From Saposhnikovia divaricata (lineage: Eukaryota; Streptophyta; Magnoliopsida; Apiales; Apiaceae): a stretch of 64,000 nucleotides of DNA. The stretch spans positions 105,454,580 through 105,518,579 of the forward strand of contig CM071595.1 of the NCBI GenBank assembly GCA_036435485.1. Direction: 5' to 3'. Shown here piece by piece: positions 32,350-43,043 of the stretch. Each line of letters opens with the position of its first letter. Position 1 is the stretch's first letter. The position numbers and the translations under genes are program-made. Under the pieces are notes generated by a model. That model made no database searches. It had not been told where the DNA came from and was given only the letters and a program-made list of their open reading frames with translations.

Positions 32350-33711
32350 TTTCACTAAAGAGGGAGCCATTTTCCTTGTTACTATTCCAGCTGTTAAAAT
32401 CAAGACCGCTTGTATCCAAAAACCAATTTGATTCGATCTGAAAAATATTTAAACCAAAAATTTAATTGACAATAATCCGAAATATTAGAACCGATTATGA
32501 CTTGTAATCGATTAAAACCTAATAATAAATTATCCGATCGGAATATGACTTGAAAGCTAGATCCAATTTAGATCTGAACTCCAAAAATGATTAATCAAGT
32601 AATTGTTATAATTTTGACGGGTTATAACGAATAGGTTGGGACACATTATCGCACATTGCATTCAATATTTATCCATTCATAAATAAGATGCACATTTAAA
32701 ATAATTTTATGTCAAATATATCATAATTATGTAATCATCTTTTTTTCTGAAAAAGTACATTATTTTATACTAGAACTATAATATTCAATAATAAGTTACT
32801 TTTTAAAATTTCATTAAATAAAATAACGAATGAGTAATGATCTGAAAGGATCCGAACCAATTCTGATCCGAACTGAATTTCATCCGATCTTAATCTGAAT
32901 TTCATTCGATTTTAATTCGAATTAGACCCGAACCAAATCAGATCCGATTTAATCCGAACTCTATTCAAATATATCATTACCGAAAGTTGATCTGATCCGA
33001 TATTGATCCGATCTGAAACCAATTCGATTATCCAAATTGTCTTTAATACCCCTAAGTGTTTGTTAATATGTTTCGTCTAGTTCATGTAATATCTTGGTAT
33101 GCTAATTGCTACCCACAAGACTAGGAAACCTGGGAAATAACTGGGCGCTATTATGTTATATCATATTTTTAGTAACCGGTTCATTTCAGTAAAACATTTG
33201 AAAAAAAAATAAAATGTGATACAAAATATAATATATAAAATATAAAATACAAAATAAAATAAAATACAAAAAATAAATTATGAAATACATTTTATGAATG
33301 TTTCAAAAATTAATTTTCCACTATCCAATGCTGGATGCTGCATTGGAGTCCGAATAATCTAAGATTGAAGATTTTTTCTAAGAGTGATCGGAACAATTTC
33401 CGGTTATATATATGTACAAAAGTATATTATTCTCATTTCTTATATTTACATAAACATCTTGTGTTTAGGATTGGGGAGCCTGAGATGTATCTCAGGTAAA
33501 TTTCCTGAGATATGAAATTTATATACAAATATGGTGTGAGCATTTTAGTAAAAATAGAATTTTTTAATTAACCCTGCGGGTCCAATCAAATTTAAAGTGT
33601 ATTTTGTGAGTATATCAGGAAAAGTTCCCTGAGATCAATCTCATGGTCCTTTTTCTCATTATGTATTTTGTTTTAAATTCATGTTAGGGATGACAACATA
33701 TTTTGATTTGA
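32350..33711. repeat. Non-coding DNA rich in ATCCGAA-type words
   Basis: Between about 32415 and 33030 words such as GATCCGAA, CCGATCTGAA and ATTCGATT recur every 15-30 bp without fixed period. I see no gene. It may be an old repeat element whose ends I cannot place. Confidence 0.45.
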
Positions 33712-33740
33712 CTAGCAATATGCCCGTGCTTCGCACACGG
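33712..33740 (-). mobile_element. Helitron-type 3' terminus, imperfect hairpin
   Basis: The minus strand reads CCGTGTGCGAAGCACGGG, then CATATTGCTAG, then T. The hairpin has a mismatch, so this is a weaker example of the same terminus. Confidence 0.45.
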
Positions 33741-34352
33741 AATCTATTCTAATTTTTTAAAATAAGTAAAATTAATGTATAAATATATTTTTATCAAATT
33801 TATAAAATTATAAAATTAAATATATTTTGTTTCTTTGTGAAATATAAAAAATATTAAATATTAATGTTAAACTTATTTTTATACAATTTGTATAATTTAA
33901 AAAATATAATATAATTAAAACATTACATTATGTCTATTCATAAAATAATTCGTTATAAATGAAAAAAATATTTCATTACAAATTTAATTATAAATGTGTT
34001 AATTTATTAATTTAATTATTTATACACCTGGTTATTATTATTTATACACCTAAATTTTTTTTTTCATTTATTTATTATGAATATTTATAAATACAATTTT
34101 TTTAATGATGTATTCTTTTAAACAAAGTTTTTACTTATTTTAAACAAAAATAGAAGTAAAACCAAAAACAAAAATATAAAAAAATGAAAACAAGAGATAA
34201 TTAAATGCTAATTGTAGCAAAACATAATTTATCCAAAATATAAATTATTGTTTGTAAGAACTTCATTTTTTACTTCCTTGCATGCTGATAGATACAATTT
34301 GGGGTTCTTCGAGAAAATCAGATTCATCTAATCGGCTTGAAATCGATCATCA
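33741..34352. other. AT-rich DNA upstream of the B3 gene
   Basis: I see no gene or repeat with boundaries. The last ~80 bp could be the B3 gene's leader. Confidence 0.4.
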
Positions 34353-35810
34353 ATGGAGGTATTCAACTAACTTTCAACATACTTCATTTGGTTTCAATTA
34401 ACTTTCAAATCGTTAATCAAATTAGGCGTAACAACTCTGTTCATTGTGTGATGATATCTATTATTCTATTTTTTTTAAAAAAATCTGAACAACTCAGTAT
34501 AGATGGATTAAGGTGTTTATATGACTCGTTGTAAAATTGATTAGTTGCAAGTATGTGTATGTTTTATGTTTTGGAATTAACTTCTGCATGTTGCTTATGC
34601 TTTATGTACATGCAATCAGAAATATATGATTTGGGTAATCCTACCAATTTGGGTTTGCAAATTCTTATGGAATTCGTGATTGTCGTGGTATAACTCAGTA
34701 CAGATGTATTAGTTGTTTATATGTCTCATTGTAAAACTGATTAGTTGCAAGTATGTGAATGTTTTTTGTTTTGCTATTAATGAACTACTGCATGTTACTT
34801 ATGATTTAAATTCATCCGATCATTAGTATATGATTTGGGTACCACTCTAAATTTGTGTTTACAACTTCTTATGTAATTCGTGTTTCTTGTCGAACTTGTA
34901 GATACAGGATCGAGTAATGTCATGTATTACCCGAGATGAAGCTTTCTACATCGGTGAATAGAATGTATATATATAATACTGTATTACCATTTTGAGTGTT
35001 GAAAGTGTTTTAATTTAATAAACAAATTTAACAGGAGATAGACCACTACTGGGAAGCTTTATCACGGCTAATAATAATAAATCATGTCTTGGATCTTTTG
35101 TAAGTATCTCATTATATAATTAAAATGTTCATTTATAGTAAGATGCATTCCAATATACTAATCCATCCTTAAACACAGTACTTACATTACAATTTTTTTT
35201 TCCAGAGGATTCCTAAGTCCTTTCTTGATGTAATGGGTACTCAACTATCTCCTAATGTCATTGTAAAATGCCGGAATATTGCTTGGAAAGCAAAAATTGA
35301 TGAGGATCTTAAAATAATTAGTGGATTGAGACGATTCATGAGATACTATGAAATTAAGTTGTGGAATGTTGTCAAGTTCGATTACAATGGTCAGGATCTC
35401 TTTCTTGTAGAAATTTTTAAAGACACTGCAGTAGAATGCAACTATCCTAAACTTGATCCAGAAGAGTTTTTAATAAATGATGACATGAAAAATTGGAGAG
35501 AAGATCAGTATGTCATTGATAGATTGTCCATGGAATATCAGAAAGCTTCTGCTCTGTGGAACTTCAATGCTTTTACAGAATTTGATCCTTATTACAATAT
35601 CAGAATTAGAAGTTTTGATATTGATCGAAAAGTTGAAAATCTGGTGAGTACTTTTATCTCACTGTGATAAAAGTGAGAATACGTAAACATTAATGTTAAT
35701 TTTTATTTTTTTACTAACAGATTTTACTTTTCTTTTTAATATATTTTAATTGTAGGTAATGCATTCAGATTTGGAAAATCTTTACAAAAACTGGAAAGGT
35801 GGTACAAAGG
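34353..35810 (+). pseudogene. Multi-B3-domain (REM-like) gene, 5' half
   Basis: A tiny first exon, ATGGAG (34353-34358), is followed by GT. Exon 2 (35035-35099) encodes EIDHYWEALSRLIIINHVLDL. Exon 3 (35208-35643) completes the first B3 domain: IPKSFLDVMGTQL, WKAKIDED, then NVVKFDYNGQDLFLVEIFKD. Exon 4 starts at 35756 (VMHSDLENLYKNWKGGTK) and is cut by the Athila-like element. B3 domains bind DNA in plant transcription factors; the REM subfamily has several diverged B3 domains in a row. All introns are GT-AG. The second half lies at 43044-44908. Confidence 0.75.
34488..34890. repeat. Tandem duplication in the first intron, period ~200 bp
   Basis: ACTGATTAGTTGCAAGTATGTG-like sequence and TATATGATTTGGGTA-like sequence each occur twice, in the same order, about 200 bp apart. 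Confidence 0.75.
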
Positions 35811-37457
35811 TGATAAGTGGATGTTATATCCACTTGGAATGCTTCGTATCGGCTTGAATTGATGACTTGAACTCAAGTAGTGGTGTTTTTGATGTGTTTT
35901 TAGTGAATTTGTGCAGGAATAAGAGTCGGATGTGGGATGATGTTTTCCATGCTTAAATGGTGGGTTTTGAGCTTAAAGAATAATAGTACATCAAATTGCG
36001 AGAGAGCCGGAAGAAACGGAATGAAAATCGGAGTTAAAACGAAGAAAATAGAGCAAAATCAGCAAAATCAGCAAATGAACAGTAAGTTGGGCACGGCCGC
36101 GCCTAATTTGTACTAATTTCGGGCGCGGGCGCGCGGGAATGAACAGTAGCGTGGGCGTGAACAGTAGCGCGGTCGCGCGCGGTGCGGGTGAAAAATCAGC
36201 CAGAAACTCTGATTTTGTTTTGGCCATATCTTGAGTTCTACAAGTCCGTTTTGGGCGATCTTACAGTCCACGCGAAGCTAACGAGATTTTCTATCATTCT
36301 AAGGTTGTCCGGAGTCCAGAATTATTTAATAGAATTTTGAATCAAAACAGAAACTTCCAGAAGTTGCAGAATTCTATTCCAACAAGGAAATTGCCACAAT
36401 TCCTACTTCTATTAAGTATGGTAATTGCTTTGGGCGGCTAGAACATTCCAGAATCAGATCTACACATGGAATTTGCAATTCTATTCTCATTTAAGAACGG
36501 AAATTGCCAATCTTCTATTCCAACTCTAAAAAGGCAATTGTTTGGTGGACAAGACTTCTAGAGCCTATATAAACACATCCTACCATTGTAATTTAACACA
36601 CCATTACATATCAATTACTTAGTTTTATTTGTATCTTTTCATACTTTGTTTTTATCATGGTTTCATCAGATCCCATGATGACGAGAGGTTCGATTATGAA
36701 CTAATCGTTGTCATGGGATTCTAATGGATTTACTTATGGAATTTAGATGTTGATTGCTTAACTTGATATATGTGTGGTGAATTTGCGATATCCTTGCAGG
36801 GTTGTATTTAATTCATATAGATGCATAGCTAACATCTATCTTGTTAATCTTTAGTGAAGCGACAGTGGATCTTTAGATTTAGAACTTGCCATGCTAGCAT
36901 AAGTCCATGAATGTTATTCATGTTTGTGGTGTGTTTCTAACCGTCTCATACTACCTTATGTAATCTTATGGATACTTGATCTTCAACCATTATGTTTTCA
37001 AATTCTATAGACATATAGGGTCTAAGCATAATTGGTGCCTGCATGATTTCTATCTTATGTGGATATTGTGTAGATTGGTGTGCATGTGCTGAAAGGTAAC
37101 GTATACTTATTTCGTGTTGTCCGATTAGTTATCGTAACCACCACATGTATTGATAAAAGGGCATGATCTCTAAAGGAAGTTTGTATTGAAGTTAGGATTC
37201 CATGGTGTATATTGCGTAAGTAATTTGATTTTAATTATCGTTAGTTAGTTAATTCTTAGTTGATAATTTGCATATTAGTTAGTTTAGTTAATTAAAACTC
37301 AAATTTGTTATTTGTCTTAGCAGTGAGTAATAACCATACATTGTTGCATAGGTACAATAACTGAATTAAAACCTTAACCAGATCTCTGTGGGAACGAACT
37401 CGACTTATTCATATATTACTTGTGACCACGTACGCTTGCGTGATTTTAGTGCAAACA
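35811..37457 (+). repeat. 5' LTR of the Athila-like element
   Basis: It begins TGATAAGTGG and ends GTGCAAACA. A TATA box CTATATAAAC lies at 36565-36574. A GC-rich patch at 36095-36190 (GGGCGCGGGCGCGCGGG) stands out from the AT-rich context. The minus-strand frame over it is a chance frame present in both LTRs. Confidence 0.93.
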
Positions 37458-37463
37458 AGTTTT

Positions 37464-37481
37464 TGGCGCCGCTGCCGGGGA
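37464..37481 (+). other. Primer-binding site of the Athila-like element
   Basis: TGGCGCCGCTGCCGGGGA lies six bases inside the 5' LTR. It is the Asp-tRNA-type site typical of Athila elements. Confidence 0.85.
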
Positions 37482-37591
37482 TCATCGGTGTTTTATTTTT
37501 AGTTTATGTGCTTGTCAATAGTGGTCGTTAGAGTTCACTGACTCGGATTGTTTCTTACATAGTTGTTTAGTTTTATGTGTTGCAGGTAGCA

Positions 37592-39493
37592 ATGGAAGAA
37601 CCAGCAGCAGCAGCAGCGAAAGCATTGATGTATTATTCTCAACCAAATATCAAGGACATCCAATTTAGCATTGTCAGGCCAGCTATTACAGCTAATACTT
37701 TCAAAATCAAGCCTAGCATAATTCAGATGGTGCAGAACTCAGTTCAGTTTGGGGGTGCTCCGATTGAAGATCCTAACATGCACATCCGGAATTTCATTGA
37801 GATCTGCGACACTTTCAAGATCAACGGGGTGTCGGAAGATGCTATCAAATTAAGACTTTTCCCATTCTCTTTGAGGGATAAAGCTAAGGGCTGGTTGCAC
37901 TCTCTACCAACCGGTTCTATTACTACTTGGGAGGATCTTGCTCAGAAATTTCTCACTAAATTTTTCCCCATGGCAAAGACCGTAGCAATCAGGAACGCTA
38001 TTACTCAATTTTCACAGCAGTCTGAAGAATCTTTGTGCGAGGCTTGGGAGCGATATAAGGAGATGCTAAGGAAGTGTCCACATCATGGGATGCCTGAGTG
38101 GATGGTGATTAACTGCTTTTATAATGGTTTGGGTGCACAATCAAGACCCATGCTAGATGTAGCATCAGGTGGAGCTTTATGGGCTAAGAGCTATGCGGAA
38201 GCTTATGAGCTAATTGAGATGATGGCTGCGAATGAATACCAGAATCCAACTCAGAGATTTTCACAAGGCAAATTAGCAGGAATTCTGGAAGTTCATACAG
38301 TCACAACTCTAGCAGCTCAGCTAGAGGCACTTAATAAGAAATTGGATTTTATGTCAAAGCATGGGGTGCCTCAAGTTGCTAGTGTTTGTGAGCTATGTGA
38401 GGGTGCGCATGAGACGAGTCAATGTGCCATATCTTCTGAATCGGCACAGTTTGTGAGCAATTTCCAGCAACCTTCGCAACCAGCTCCAGCCACCTATCAT
38501 CCTAATTTCGGCTGGAGCAACAGTCAAGATTTTCAGCAGCAACAGTTTCATGGGGATGATGGTCAATCTTCGAATGAAAAATCTGAATTGGATGAATTGA
38601 GGTTGATGATTGAAAGTCAGGCGGTATCTCTCAAGACATTGGAGAATCAGATTGGGCAAATTGCAAGTGCCTTTCTCAACGGACCGCAGGGAGTTCTTCA
38701 TAGTGACACAGAGGTTAATCCAGGAAAACAAGATGGCATGGAGGAGGTTAATGCCATAACACTCAGATCTGGAAAAGTTACGAACGATCAGAATTCAGCA
38801 ATTGAGGATGAAGAAGGAATTCATGATCAGGATCCTATAGAAAAAGAGGAAAATTCTGTTTTGTCAGAACCTGTGGTGGATAGTGATGAGGAGGAAGAGT
38901 GTGAGTCGCTCGACTTGGCTGATCTCTGGGATTCTAAGGTGCTGATTGATGAGGTTGTTTCATGGTCAAATCTTGAGGATAGTACAATTGAGTCTTTTCT
39001 TGAGGAAGACAAATTCCAAGGTGAGGTGAGTGTTCGCAAGCCATGTGAGGAATTTGATCATGTTAGGATGGTGGATGATTTGGAAAGGGCACTATTTGGG
39101 ACAGACACTGATGGGCTGCACAAATTTCAAGAATTGGTATGTGCGTACCAAGAGGCTGAAGAACATGGGAAAGATGCAGGTCTTCTACTTGTCTCAAAGT
39201 GTAAAGATGGAGGTAGCGCATTAGAGCCAATGGAGGAAGTTCTCTTTGAGATTCCAAATACTTCAGTAACCTACACTTACCCTCCTTCATTATATTCATA
39301 TGAAGCTCCCAAAGCACGCGAATGTGTGTTGTTCTACAAATTGACAGATTTTGGGTCAACCGAGGAAGGCATTAGAATAGGACATAGTTGTTACACGAAT
39401 AGGCCAAGCGAGGAGAAGGGGCAGAAAGTGTGTTGCCGTGATGACGATGAAGTCTCGCGAAGAGAGGACCAAGCAAACTATTATCATCCTTAA
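37592..39493 (+). CDS. Gag of the Athila-like element, intact 633-codon frame
   Basis: ATG 37592 (MEEPAAAAAKALMYY) starts an uninterrupted frame. Residues ~50-220 form the Retrotrans_gag capsid domain: EDPNMHIRNFIEICDTFKIN, LRLFPFSLRDKAKGWLHSLP, then ITTWEDLAQKFLTKFFPMAK. A cysteine segment ELCEGAHETSQC follows near residue 270, and the Athila marker NAITLRSGK near 390. The last ~240 residues are acidic and carry no protease. The stop comes where pol would begin in autonomous relatives. The intact frame in an element without pol suggests Gag has been under selection recently, or the copy is simply young. Confidence 0.88.
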   Translation: MEEPAAAAAKALMYYSQPNIKDIQFSIVRPAITANTFKIKPSIIQMVQNSVQFGGAPIEDPNMHIRNFIEICDTFKINGVSEDAIKLRLFPFSLRDKAKGWLHSLPTGSITTWEDLAQKFLTKFFPMAKTVAIRNAITQFSQQSEESLCEAWERYKEMLRKCPHHGMPEWMVINCFYNGLGAQSRPMLDVASGGALWAKSYAEAYELIEMMAANEYQNPTQRFSQGKLAGILEVHTVTTLAAQLEALNKKLDFMSKHGVPQVASVCELCEGAHETSQCAISSESAQFVSNFQQPSQPAPATYHPNFGWSNSQDFQQQQFHGDDGQSSNEKSELDELRLMIESQAVSLKTLENQIGQIASAFLNGPQGVLHSDTEVNPGKQDGMEEVNAITLRSGKVTNDQNSAIEDEEGIHDQDPIEKEENSVLSEPVVDSDEEEECESLDLADLWDSKVLIDEVVSWSNLEDSTIESFLEEDKFQGEVSVRKPCEEFDHVRMVDDLERALFGTDTDGLHKFQELVCAYQEAEEHGKDAGLLLVSKCKDGGSALEPMEEVLFEIPNTSVTYTYPPSLYSYEAPKARECVLFYKLTDFGSTEEGIRIGHSCYTNRPSEEKGQKVCCRDDDEVSRREDQANYYHP

Positions 39494-41376
39494 TGGAGGC
39501 TTGGAAGTAACGTCAAGCTATTGACGTTAAAGAAGCGCTTCTTGGGAGGCAACCCAAGCATTGTTGTATACTGGTATGTTTTCTACTTTCCCTCGTATTT
39601 ACTTCCATTCAATGAGGACATTGAATATTTTAAGTTTGGGGGTGGTTTGAGGGATAAGTAGTGTATATATGTGATTGTTAGTCATTGTGTTCATGTAGGA
39701 TTTCATGCTTTGCATATTAGTATTAGTAAATTATGCATTTATGTTCGTGTTATCTACGTTTGTTTCATATAGGACATTCTGTTTTTATATTCGTTTATCA
39801 TGTGAGTTCATAATAGTTTGCATTTACACCCATGCTTGATATGAATTTTGTGTTGTTGACGCTTTTGTTGAGAAGTGGTATGCTTTGTTCTTGTGCACAC
39901 ACATACACTAGTAAGTTGAAGCTAGTAGACTTATTGAATGTTGTAAGTAATTAGAAGGACATGAATATGTGCAAGTTGATTTAGTTTGTATGCTTTGAAT
40001 ACAAGTAGGTGCATTAGAGAGATTTTTACTTGGGATTGAGTATGTTTTTCCCGCCAAGTGAGCTTTTGAGCCATATTGCATTTGCTGCAATTTTATTCGT
40101 TTGCTTGAGTGTCCACGGATTGTTTGCATTGCTAGCAGTTGTTTGAGGTCTTTCTTGAAACGCATGAGATTATTTGACGATTAAAATGATAAAGGCATTT
40201 AGGAATAACCGCATATTTTCCCATATTACCACACCATGTTTACATGATCAATTAGTTAACCCGTTGAGCTTAATCCTATTTTTTCGGTGACATACCACAT
40301 TACTTGCCTAGACTTTTTCTTGTATTGGCCTTACATTAATTTGAACCCACATTGTCAAAGGCTAGTAGGGTGCTTAAGGGAGTAATAAGGTGTGCAAGGA
40401 GGGGTTTATTGTTGGTCATAATTTTGGGGGAAATATTGAAAATTGGGTTTGTTTACTTGATAGTTGGCATGTGTAATAAAATCGTGGGATCATTGTTATT
40501 GTCTATATTATTATTTCTTTAGCTCTCGAGAAAAATGAAAAAAAAATGAAAAAAAAAGAAGAAAAGAGAAATATATTATGAGAGCATGTTTGTGTTTGTT
40601 GTGATCCTATTTTAGTCGACTAGTTGAGTGTTTGTTTCTAGATAAATTATGTGGGGAGGAAAATACGGTGTTGTTGTGTATGATTCATCATGGTACTTAC
40701 TAGCTTTTGACACTTCACCTGTTTTGGCTTATTTACCTTGTTCCTAGCCCCGTTACAACCCAAATAAAGACCTTTTGATTATCGTCATTGATGTATGTTG
40801 TGTTAAGAGTTAGATTGATACCAAATGTCAAGCATGCTTATGATTTTGTTGGAATTGAGTGATACACTTACCCTTGTTCTTGAGTGAATATTCTTTTATG
40901 AGTGGATTGTGAGTGTTTGCTTGTTTTTGCGTATGAGATCCCGAGTTTTGTCTCAAAGATGTACTCTTGTAGGCTTAGCATGTTTACTAACTTATTCTTA
41001 CACTTGACATGGACTTTTGAGAGCTTATGCATGTTCATTGAGTAGACTATGTAAATACTTGCACTTTCGACACCAAGACATTGCGTATTTACTTTGATTC
41101 TTAAGTTGATATGGCATGAGAGGATTTGAAGGTATGGTAGGATATTAGTACTAGATTAATTGCATTTTCATATTAGTTGCATTCATGCATTGCATTGCAT
41201 TGGATTTGTGGGTACATTCGCTATAGGCCCTCACGAGACCTTACTCGTCCACTGGGGCTGGCTAGGGGTTTAAAGGGCTTGTTGCATATGCCAAATACAA
41301 CCGTGATCACCTACGGAAGTGGTACTAGTTAGTTGTATATAGTTATAATTGTTATGCTTGAGGACAAACATCGGTT
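39494..41376 (+). other. Long 3' untranslated region of the Athila-like element
   Basis: There is no coding frame of note. It opens with three consecutive inverted repeats (39508-39558), then AT-rich DNA with several GTTTGGGGGTGG-like purine runs (39637) and an A-rich tract at 40535-40575. Confidence 0.7.
39508..39558 (+). promoter_or_regulatory. Three adjacent hairpins after the gag stop
   Basis: TAACGTCAA/TTGACGTTA (9-bp stem, 4-nt loop) is followed at once by the perfect palindrome AAGAAGCGCTTCTT and then by CTTGGG/CCCAAG with loop AGGCAA, 15 bases after the gag stop. I recall the block 'AAAGAAGCGCTT...GGGAGGCAACCCAA' as recurrent in plant Athila-type elements. An RNA role (packaging, stability or 3' processing) is inference. 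Confidence 0.7.
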
Positions 41377-41390
41377 TAAGTTTGGGGGTG
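41377..41390 (+). other. Polypurine tract of the Athila-like element
   Basis: TAAGTTTGGGGGTG lies directly before the 3' LTR start TGATAAGTGG. Confidence 0.8.
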
Positions 41391-43038
41391 TGATAAGTGG
41401 ATGTTATATCCACTTGGAATGCTTCGTATCGGCTTGAATTGATGACTTGAACTCAAGTATGTGGTGTTTTTGATGTGTTTTTAGTGAATTTGTGCAGGAA
41501 TAAGAGTCGGATGTGGGATGATGTTTTCCATGCTTAAATGGTGGGTTTTGAGCTTAAAGAAAAATAGTACATCAAATTGCGAGAGAGCCGGAAGAAACGG
41601 AATGAAAATCGGAGTTAAAACGAAGAAAATAGAGCAAAATCAGCAAAATCAGCAAATGAACAGTAAGTTGGGCGCGGCCGCGCCTAATTTGTACTAATTT
41701 CGGGCGCGGGCGCGCGGGAATGAACAGTAGCGCGGGCGTGAACAGTAGCGCGGTCGCGCGCGGTGCGGATGAAAAATCAGCCAGAAACTCTGATTTTGTT
41801 TTGGCCATATCTTGAGTTCTACAAGTCCGTTTTGGGCGATCTTACAGTCCACGCGAAGCTAACGAGATTTTCTATCATTCTAAGGTGGTCCGGAGTCCAG
41901 AATTATTGAAGAGAATTTTGAATCAAAACAGAAACTTCCAGAAGTTGCAGAATTCTATTCCAACAAGGAAATTGCCACAATTCCTACTTCTATTAAGTAT
42001 GGTAATTGCTTTGGGCAGCTAGAACATTACAGAATCAGATCTACACATGGAATTTGCAATTCTATTCTCATTCAAGAACGGAAATTGCCAATCTTCTATT
42101 CCAACTCTAAAAAGGCAATTGTTTGGTGGACAAGACTTCTAGAGCCTATATAAACACATCCTACCATTGTAATTTAACACACCATTACATATCAATTACT
42201 TAGTTTTATTTGTATCTTTTCATACTTTGTTTTTATCATGGTTTCATCAGATCCCATGATGACGAGAGGTTCGATTATGAACTAATCGTTGTCATGGGAT
42301 TCTAATGGATTTACTTATGGAATTTAGATGTTGATTGCTTAACTTGATATATGTGTGGTGAATTTGCGATATCCTTGTAGGGTTGTATTTAATTCATATA
42401 GATGCATAGCTAACATCTATCTTGTTAATCTTTAGTGAAGAGACAGTGGATCTTTAGATTTAGAACTAGCCATGCTAGCATAAGTCCATGAATGTTATTC
42501 TTGTTTGTGGTGTGTTTCTAACCGTCTCATACTACCTTATGTAATTTTATGGATACTTGATCTTCAACCATTATGTTTTCAAATTCTATAGACATATAGG
42601 GTCTAAGCATAATTGGTGCCTGCATGATTTCTATCTTATGTGGATATTGTGTAGATTGGTGTGCGTGTACTGAAAGGTAACGTATACTTATTTCGTGTTG
42701 TCCGATTAGTTATCGTAACCACCACATGTATTGATAAAAGGGCATGATCTCTAAAGGAAGTTTGTATTGAAGTTAGGATTCCATGGTTCATATTGCGTAA
42801 GTAATTTGATTTTAATTATCGTTAGTTAGTTAATTCTTAGTTGATAATTTGCATCTTAGTTAGTTTAGTTAATTAAAACTCAAATTTGTTATTTGTCTTA
42901 GCAGTGAGTAATAACCATACATTGTTGCATAGGTACAATAACTGAATTAAAACCTTAACCAGATCTCTGTGGGAACGAACTCGACTTATTCATATATTAC
43001 TTGTGACCACGTACGCTTGCGTGATTTTAGTGCAAACA
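41391..43038 (+). repeat. 3' LTR of the Athila-like element
   Basis: It matches 35811-37457 with about 22 differences (~1.3%). The TATA box CTATATAAAC is at 42146-42155. It is followed by the AAAGG duplication. Confidence 0.93.
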
Positions 43039-43043
43039 AAAGG

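Larger units (their letters stand above)
35811..43038 (+). mobile_element. Athila-like Ty3 element, Gag-only, 7.2 kb
   Basis: Two LTRs of 1647 and 1648 bp (35811-37457 and 41391-43038, about 22 differences by eye) are flanked by perfect duplications AAAGG (35806-35810 and 43039-43043). The primer site TGGCGCCGCTGCCGGGGA and the purine tract TAAGTTTGGGGGTG are in place. The only long frame is gag. There is no protease, RT or integrase, so it is a young non-autonomous element mobilised by another copy's enzymes. It interrupts exon 4 of the B3 gene. Confidence 0.95.

Noticed and set aside
35991..36227. 78-aa minus-strand frame, repeated at 41572-41808
   Set aside because: It lies inside both LTRs of the Athila-like element, antisense and without start context; GC-rich sequence keeps it open by chance.
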